Positions 59,548 through 64,000 of a stretch of DNA of 64,000 nucleotides are shown here, piece after piece (position 1 is the stretch's first letter; each line of letters starts with the position of its first letter). Position numbers and translations under genes: made by a program. The stretch is from assembly GCA_003510135.1 (NCBI GenBank), contig DOKY01000002.1:142486-206485 (forward strand). The letters run 5' to 3'. Source of the DNA: Pseudothermotoga sp. GTDB taxonomy: Bacteria > Thermotogota > Thermotogae > Thermotogales > DSM-5069. The notes under the pieces are model-generated. The model had not been told where the DNA came from, did not search any database, and worked only from the letters and a program-made list of their open reading frames with translations.

Positions 59548-60802
59548 ATTTCCAAAGTACAACGGAAAGATCGTCAGAATCGTGGGCTTAACCGTTGAGT
59601 CCATTGGCCCAGATGCGTTTTTGGGTGAAGTCTGCGAGGTCGACCTCGATTCGAGGAAGGCGCTCTGCGAGGTGGTTGGTTTCAAAGACGGACGGGTCCT
59701 CTTGATGCCCCTCGAGAACATTTCTGGTGCCAAGCATGGTACTCTGGTCCACGGCACGTCCAGACAGCTCGATGTGGCCGTTGGTGAAGACATGCTCGGC
59801 AGGATCCTGGATGGGCTTGGGCGTCCAATAGACGGTAGGCCTTTGACCACGTCAAAAAGGTATCCTTTGTTGAGGAACGCTCCGCATCCACTGAAAAGGA
59901 TGCGCATCACAGAACCCCTTCCCGTTGGAGTACGCGCCATCGATGGTTTCATCACGATCGGAAAGGGGCAAAGGATCGGAATCTTCGCCGGCAGTGGTGT
60001 TGGAAAAAGTACCTTGCTCGGCATGATTGCCAGAAACACGATCGCCGATATCAACGTCATTGCCCTGATCGGAGAGCGTGGAAGGGAAGTGAGAGAGTTC
60101 ATCGAGAAGGACCTCGGAGAGGGGCTCAAAAGGTCGATCGTTGTTGTTTCAACATCCGATCAACCTGCATTGCTGAGGGCCAAGGCTCTTTACACTGCCA
60201 CGAGCATCGCCGAATTCTTCCGAGATCTGGGATACAACGTCCTTCTGATGGTGGATTCGCTCACGCGCTGGGCGATGGCACAGAGGGAGATCGGTCTGGC
60301 GATAGGTGAACCGCCCACATCGAGGGGATATCCTCCGAGCGTTTTTGCGGGTTTACCCAGTGTCCTCGAAAGGGCAGGGAACTCTGACAAGGGAAGCATC
60401 ACAGGCATATACACCGTCCTGGTGGAGGCAGACGATTTCAACGAACCGATTTCCGACACGGTGAGGAGCATCGTCGATGGGCACGTGGTGCTTTCGAGAA
60501 GACTGGCAGAGTTGAATCACTATCCAGCGATAGATGTCTTGGCGAGCATAAGCAGGCTCATGATAGACGTGGTGAGTGAGGAACACATGAGGGCAAGCAG
60601 AACACTGAGAAGTCTCATGGCAGCTTATCAAGAGGCAAAGGATCTTATAGACGTGGGTGCGTACAAACCAGGTTCGAACGAGTTGATAGACAAAGCCATA
60701 AAGATGAAAAGCCTGCTGGATGCCTTTCTAAAGCAGGATGTTGGGGAAAAACCGTCGTTTGAGGAAACGGTGAACACACTCGTGAAGCTCGCCTCGATGT
60801 GA
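59486..60802 (+). CDS. fliI: Flagellum-specific export ATPase FliI
   Basis: This 438-residue ATPase, related to F1 beta, drives export of flagellar subunits. Walker A is GIFAGSGVGKSTL, Walker B is NVLLMVDSLTRWAMAQ, and IALIGERGREVREF plus the DPI-like ADDFNEPISDTVRSI and GHVVLSR motifs are typical. Start is TTG 59486, with GAGGAGGTC upstream. It is the last gene of the fliF operon. Confidence 0.95.
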   Translation: MDLSEPVKFLRQFKEKLNSAEFPKYNGKIVRIVGLTVESIGPDAFLGEVCEVDLDSRKALCEVVGFKDGRVLLMPLENISGAKHGTLVHGTSRQLDVAVGEDMLGRILDGLGRPIDGRPLTTSKRYPLLRNAPHPLKRMRITEPLPVGVRAIDGFITIGKGQRIGIFAGSGVGKSTLLGMIARNTIADINVIALIGERGREVREFIEKDLGEGLKRSIVVVSTSDQPALLRAKALYTATSIAEFFRDLGYNVLLMVDSLTRWAMAQREIGLAIGEPPTSRGYPPSVFAGLPSVLERAGNSDKGSITGIYTVLVEADDFNEPISDTVRSIVDGHVVLSRRLAELNHYPAIDVLASISRLMIDVVSEEHMRASRTLRSLMAAYQEAKDLIDVGAYKPGSNELIDKAIKMKSLLDAFLKQDVGEKPSFEETVNTLVKLASM

Positions 60803-60804
60803 GT

Positions 60805-61380
60805 TCAGGATTTTTGCTGTTTGATCGGTGCAATCTTCACCATTTCGAGGTGGAAGATCTGATCGTATAATTCTTCCTTAGTCAGTTTGAACCCCCTTTC
60901 CCTTGCAATCTTCTTCACCAGGCCAACAGGCTGTTCCCGTCTCCATTTGGTGACATGGACTGTCCTGATCAGTTCCTGATTCGTGTCTATCAGCAGTGGG
61001 ACGACGAAGAAACTCTTGTGCGCCATCTTCTTCGGTATCACGGCGTCCCAGATGTAGAGTTTTCCCCATTTCTTCAGGACACGATTGATGTTCTCGATGA
61101 TCGCTTCGTGTTTTGGCAAATAGAAGAACGCGAAAAAGAGTACTGCAGCGTCAAAACTCTCCGGGGCGAAGGACAATTTTGTTGGATTCATCACCAGCCT
61201 GATCGATCTTGGATCGGCGAGCTTCAAGAATTCCTCATCCGTTGTTATGAAGACAGCCCTGTCGAGCAAAATCCTTGTGAAAACATCCTCGGCACCCGTG
61301 TTAATGACGATCACGCGTTGCCCATTAACTTCCGGCGTGAGCCTCAGGGTCTGATCTCTTAAACTGTAATAGCCTCCCAT
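60805..61380 (-). CDS. SAM-methyltransferase-like protein with degenerate motif I
   Basis: This ~191-residue protein has the overall pattern of a class I methyltransferase: a central SFAPESFDAAVLFFAFFYLP and the following NRVLKKWGKLYIWDAV match motifs of the type-11 family. The glycine-rich SAM motif expected near VIVINTGAEDVF lacks the normal GxGxG. ATG 61380 lies just after a -10-like TATACT, and the frame is open upstream to TTG 61437. It converges on fliI. It may be a non-catalytic relative, or bind SAM in a modified way. Confidence 0.65.
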   Translation of the reverse strand: MGGYYSLRDQTLRLTPEVNGQRVIVINTGAEDVFTRILLDRAVFITTDEEFLKLADPRSIRLVMNPTKLSFAPESFDAAVLFFAFFYLPKHEAIIENINRVLKKWGKLYIWDAVIPKKMAHKSFFVVPLLIDTNQELIRTVHVTKWRREQPVGLVKKIARERGFKLTKEELYDQIFHLEMVKIAPIKQQKS

Positions 61381-61456
61381 AGCACCAATTGAGTATAACA
61401 GATTCGAAAAAGTTAACTGTGCGAACCAATTTTGCAACCCGTTTCTGGTATGAGTA

Positions 61457-61485
61457 TTGCTGGGTGAAGCCAGCTGAAATATTCT
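61457..61485 (+). promoter_or_regulatory. Promoter of the MATE gene
   Basis: TTGCTG (61457-61462) and TATTCT (61480-61485) are 17 bases apart. Transcription would begin near 61492, about nine bases before GTG 61501. Confidence 0.6.
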
Positions 61486-61500
61486 CTACTGAAACACTCC

Positions 61501-62886
61501 GTGAGCGGAAATGAACTGCGGTTCATTTCCAAACAGCTTCTGAAACTTGCCATCCCTTCGATGGCTGAAAATCTGCTTCAAATGCTCTTCGGGATGGTCG
61601 ACACAGCCTTTCTGGGACATTTGTCGTGGCAGGCAATGAGCGGGGCTGGATTGGCGAACCAGTTGATTTTCGTTTTCCAGGTCGTGGTTGTGGCAGCTGC
61701 CGTGGGTGTGAACGTCATCGTTTCGAACGCGACAGGTGTGGGCAACAAGCACAAGGCGAGCAGTTCGCTGTGGAACGGGGTGCATCTGTGCCTGCTGTGG
61801 TCAGCTGCTCTCATGGTACTCGCGCCTTTCTCTCCCAGTTTCTTGAAGATCTTTGGCAATGTCGATGGCGTCGTGTTTGACTACGCTTCCACTTATTTGA
61901 AGACGATACTGTTTGGCATGCCGAGCATGGCGCTGATGGCAGTGCTGGGTGCTGCCCTGCGTGGTTCGGGCGATACGAAAACTCCCATGTTTGTTACGGG
62001 AATTGCAAACTCGCTGAACGTGTTTTTGGACTACGCGATGATCTACGGTAAGTTTGGTTTTCCAAGGATGGAAGTCTTTGGTGCAGCGCTGGCCACAGTT
62101 ATTTCGAGGTTCGTGGGATCGTTCATGCTCATACTCGCCATCATGAGAAATCCACATCTCAACGAAGATGTGAGGAGGGCCATAAAGCTGGATCTGGCAA
62201 ACTTCAGGGACATCGTTTCGGTGGGTTTACCGGCCGCTGGAGAAAACTTCATGTTCTCTTCGGGTTTGTTGGTCTTTGCGAGCATACTCTTGGCGTCTGG
62301 CCCAATGGCTTATGCAGGTCACAGGATCGGTATCAGCATCGAGTCACTGTCTTTCATGCCAGGTTGGGGCATCTCTGTGGCGGTCACCACGTTGGCGGGT
62401 CAGTACAACGGCAGAAGACGGCTCGACAAAGTCACGGCGGTGGCAAGGCAGGGTTTCATAATAGCTGCGCTGATACAGGTCTCGGTGGGCGTGTTCATCT
62501 TTTTCTTCCCTGAACTTTTGATAAACCTGTTCACGAACCAATCCGAGATTCTTCAACTTGCGAAGATTCCCGTGCGGCTGGTTGGACTCTTTCAGATTTT
62601 CCTCGCACTGGAGTCCAGTATGAACGGAGTACTGAGGGCGACTGGGAACACGACTTTCGGTATGATCGTTTCCACCGTCTCGATGTGGGCCGTCAGATTG
62701 CCCTTGGCGTACCTGTTCTCGGTGAAGCTGGGCCTGGGACTTCTGGGCGCGTGGCTCGGTATGATGACCGACATGAGCTTCAGAAGTGTGGTCAAACTTC
62801 TGTTCTACATGTCAGGTGCGTGGGAAAAGATGGCAATGAAGGTTTCTTCGAAGGTCACGCACGTGGGAGGATCCGATCTTTCTTGA
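61501..62886 (+). CDS. MATE family multidrug efflux transporter
   Basis: This 461-residue protein has 12 hydrophobic segments in two MATE repeats. The N-terminal LAIPSMAENLLQMLFGMVDTAFLGHLS and the mid-protein VGLPAAGENFMFSSG match repeat starts of the DinF/NorM type. It exports cationic compounds against sodium or protons. The substrate range cannot be told. GTG 61501 has no clear ribosome site. The 3' end overlaps the convergent last gene by 32 bases. Confidence 0.88.
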   Translation: MSGNELRFISKQLLKLAIPSMAENLLQMLFGMVDTAFLGHLSWQAMSGAGLANQLIFVFQVVVVAAAVGVNVIVSNATGVGNKHKASSSLWNGVHLCLLWSAALMVLAPFSPSFLKIFGNVDGVVFDYASTYLKTILFGMPSMALMAVLGAALRGSGDTKTPMFVTGIANSLNVFLDYAMIYGKFGFPRMEVFGAALATVISRFVGSFMLILAIMRNPHLNEDVRRAIKLDLANFRDIVSVGLPAAGENFMFSSGLLVFASILLASGPMAYAGHRIGISIESLSFMPGWGISVAVTTLAGQYNGRRRLDKVTAVARQGFIIAALIQVSVGVFIFFFPELLINLFTNQSEILQLAKIPVRLVGLFQIFLALESSMNGVLRATGNTTFGMIVSTVSMWAVRLPLAYLFSVKLGLGLLGAWLGMMTDMSFRSVVKLLFYMSGAWEKMAMKVSSKVTHVGGSDLS

Positions 62887-63988
62887 CCATTCGTGACAGG
62901 TCACGCACGATCTTATACTGCTGAAAAGCTTTTTCATTCTCACCAATGCGCTCGTAGAACATGGCAAGCTCTGTTCTCAGGCGTATATCGGTGGGATCCT
63001 TGCTGAGCTCCTTCTGACAGAGCCATATGGCGATCCTGTAGGCCCTGAAGAACGCGAAGAACGATATTTTCAATCTTCTGGGCAGCAGGAATAACGTTAC
63101 GAAAAACGCTGAAACAACCATGATCGCCAAATCAACACGGAACTTCACTTTCTGCAGGTTGCTGCGATCATTTCCAGGCTCTCTCATCACAGAGTCCCGG
63201 ATGCCAGATCTTTCTGCAAGGAGTGACAGGATCGCCTTCAAGTTGTCTTTCTTCAGGTTCAACGCGTCGAGCGCTCTGGAGAACTTCTCGAACTCTTCCT
63301 CAGAAAAACGCTCTGCTGAGAGTCTTTCCAAAGCTGTCATAAGTTCCATGTACCTGCCCAGCTCGCTTTCGAATTGCGAATTGAGTCCATCGAGCTGTTT
63401 TGCCAGGACCATCAACCTGTACAGAGTCGAATAACTTTCCTCTCTGTCCCTTAACTTTTCACATTCTTGTCTGATCTGTCTGGCGACGTCATTTTTGTTC
63501 AGCGAATTCTTCAGAAAGAACACCAGATTCCAGTCCACCAGAAAAGGATTGCTCAGGAAGTTCTGGACCAGCCATGCGGCAAAACCCTGTGGCAGGATCG
63601 GTCTGTATCCGAGCTTCCATAGGGCACAAACGCTGTTCAGTTTCGAAAAATCGCCACCTTCAAACTTCGCAACATCTTCTTTCAGTTCCGGAAAGAGCAC
63701 GAAGCATTCGTCCAAAAGGTCTTCTCTCGACTCGCTCATTTCCAAAAGGTCCTCGATGAACCTCTCGAGATTCTCCTCAAGAACTGAGTCTCTCAAGCTT
63801 TCCAGCTGCGCGAGTCTCCTCTTGGCGGAAAGTTTTTTACCAAGTTCTATGAGCTGGTCCGACTCCGGTTCACGCACTATCCTCTGGAGCAGTTCGTCCC
63901 AATTCTTCTCGAGTTCTTCCAAACTTTGTGCGAGTATATTCACGCTGACGAGGAGCAAAACAACCAGAAGAAACCTCCTCACAGTCAT
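62855..63988 (-). CDS. Exported, membrane-anchored helical protein of unknown function
   Basis: The protein is 377 residues from ATG 63988, with GAGGAAAC upstream. An N-terminal signal (RFLLVVLLLVSVNILAQ) is followed by ~260 helix-rich residues with many Glu and Leu, one membrane helix (about 282-302, VDLAIMVVSAFFVTLFLLP), and a C-terminal cytoplasmic ~70 residues that look like one or two TPR-type helices (LRTELAMFYERIGENEKAFQQYKIV). I do not recognise the family. It could be a scaffold that links an outside sensor-like stalk to cytoplasmic partners, but this is speculation. Confidence 0.7.
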   Translation of the reverse strand: MTVRRFLLVVLLLVSVNILAQSLEELEKNWDELLQRIVREPESDQLIELGKKLSAKRRLAQLESLRDSVLEENLERFIEDLLEMSESREDLLDECFVLFPELKEDVAKFEGGDFSKLNSVCALWKLGYRPILPQGFAAWLVQNFLSNPFLVDWNLVFFLKNSLNKNDVARQIRQECEKLRDREESYSTLYRLMVLAKQLDGLNSQFESELGRYMELMTALERLSAERFSEEEFEKFSRALDALNLKKDNLKAILSLLAERSGIRDSVMREPGNDRSNLQKVKFRVDLAIMVVSAFFVTLFLLPRRLKISFFAFFRAYRIAIWLCQKELSKDPTDIRLRTELAMFYERIGENEKAFQQYKIVRDLSRMVKKDRILPRA

Positions 63989-64000
63989 GTTTCCTCAAAC

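Noticed and set aside
1..64000. CRISPR array or insertion sequence
   Set aside because: I saw no regularly spaced direct repeats, no cas genes and no transposase-like frames in the window.

Overview
The window looks like a bacterial chromosome segment from the Thermotogota, most like Pseudothermotoga. This is inferred, not searched. The support is the mix of thermophile-style charged proteins, many TTG and GTG starts behind strong GGAGG sites, tightly overlapping operons, a B12-dependent methionine synthase whose reactivation domain is a separate gene, and flagellar genes scattered over several loci. I see no insertion sequence, prophage or CRISPR array. It is a gene-dense core-genome window with five tRNA genes, all with encoded CCA.

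Layout. 1-2189 (-): MaoC-type hydratase, rsmA, then a sigma-54 activator cut by the window edge. 2252-9950 (+): one overlapping run of two MoeA proteins (one fused to a periplasmic-binding-protein-like domain), MogA, an ArsB/NhaD-type permease, a Xer recombinase, thymidine kinase, a Nudix hydrolase and ispE. 9935-16373 (-): HAD phosphatase, lnt, deoB and a two-gene system related to 2-hydroxyacyl-CoA dehydratase and its ATP-driven activator. 16423-20875: tRNA-Leu(GAG), a sensor diguanylate cyclase (-), then a BadF-type sugar kinase, a GH4 glycosidase and rsmD (+). 20844-29610 (-): a methionine operon with aspartokinase, aspartate-semialdehyde dehydrogenase, a DUF39-ferredoxin homocysteine synthase, a UPF0280 protein, metF, metH and the MetH activation protein. 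This is the direct sulfide-to-aspartate-semialdehyde route. 29692-35923: Sua5, flgB-flgC-fliE, a secreted hydrolase, gamma-glutamyltranspeptidase, tRNA-Leu(TAA) and an acetyltransferase.

36000-40115 (+): a strong promoter, a structured leader RNA with competing terminator and antiterminator pairings, a three-gene ABC importer and lysA. 40096-42372 (-): a YbjQ protein and an ABC exporter with its GntR repressor, whose palindromic operator lies on the promoter. 42466-46356 (+): atoE (frameshifted), thiolase and the two CoA-transferase subunits, for short-chain fatty acid or acetoacetate use. 46357-46971 has no convincing gene. 46972-52209: tRNA-Met, a small unknown protein, the TldD/PmbA protease pair, tRNA-Pro, a second BadF kinase, and tRNA-Ser followed closely by fructose-bisphosphate aldolase. 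52200-56050 (-): yceD-rpmF-plsX-glmS-rsfS. 56203-60802 (+): fliF-fliG-fliH-fliI. 60805-63988: a degenerate methyltransferase, a MATE exporter and a membrane-anchored protein of unknown function.

The best candidates for something undescribed are the leader RNA at about 36035-36227, whose riboswitch class I could not recognise, and the dehydratase-like system in which one catalytic-type subunit is fused to its own activator (9935-12864). Two protein genes (35318 and 51277) appear to be transcribed directly out of tRNA genes with no terminator between.
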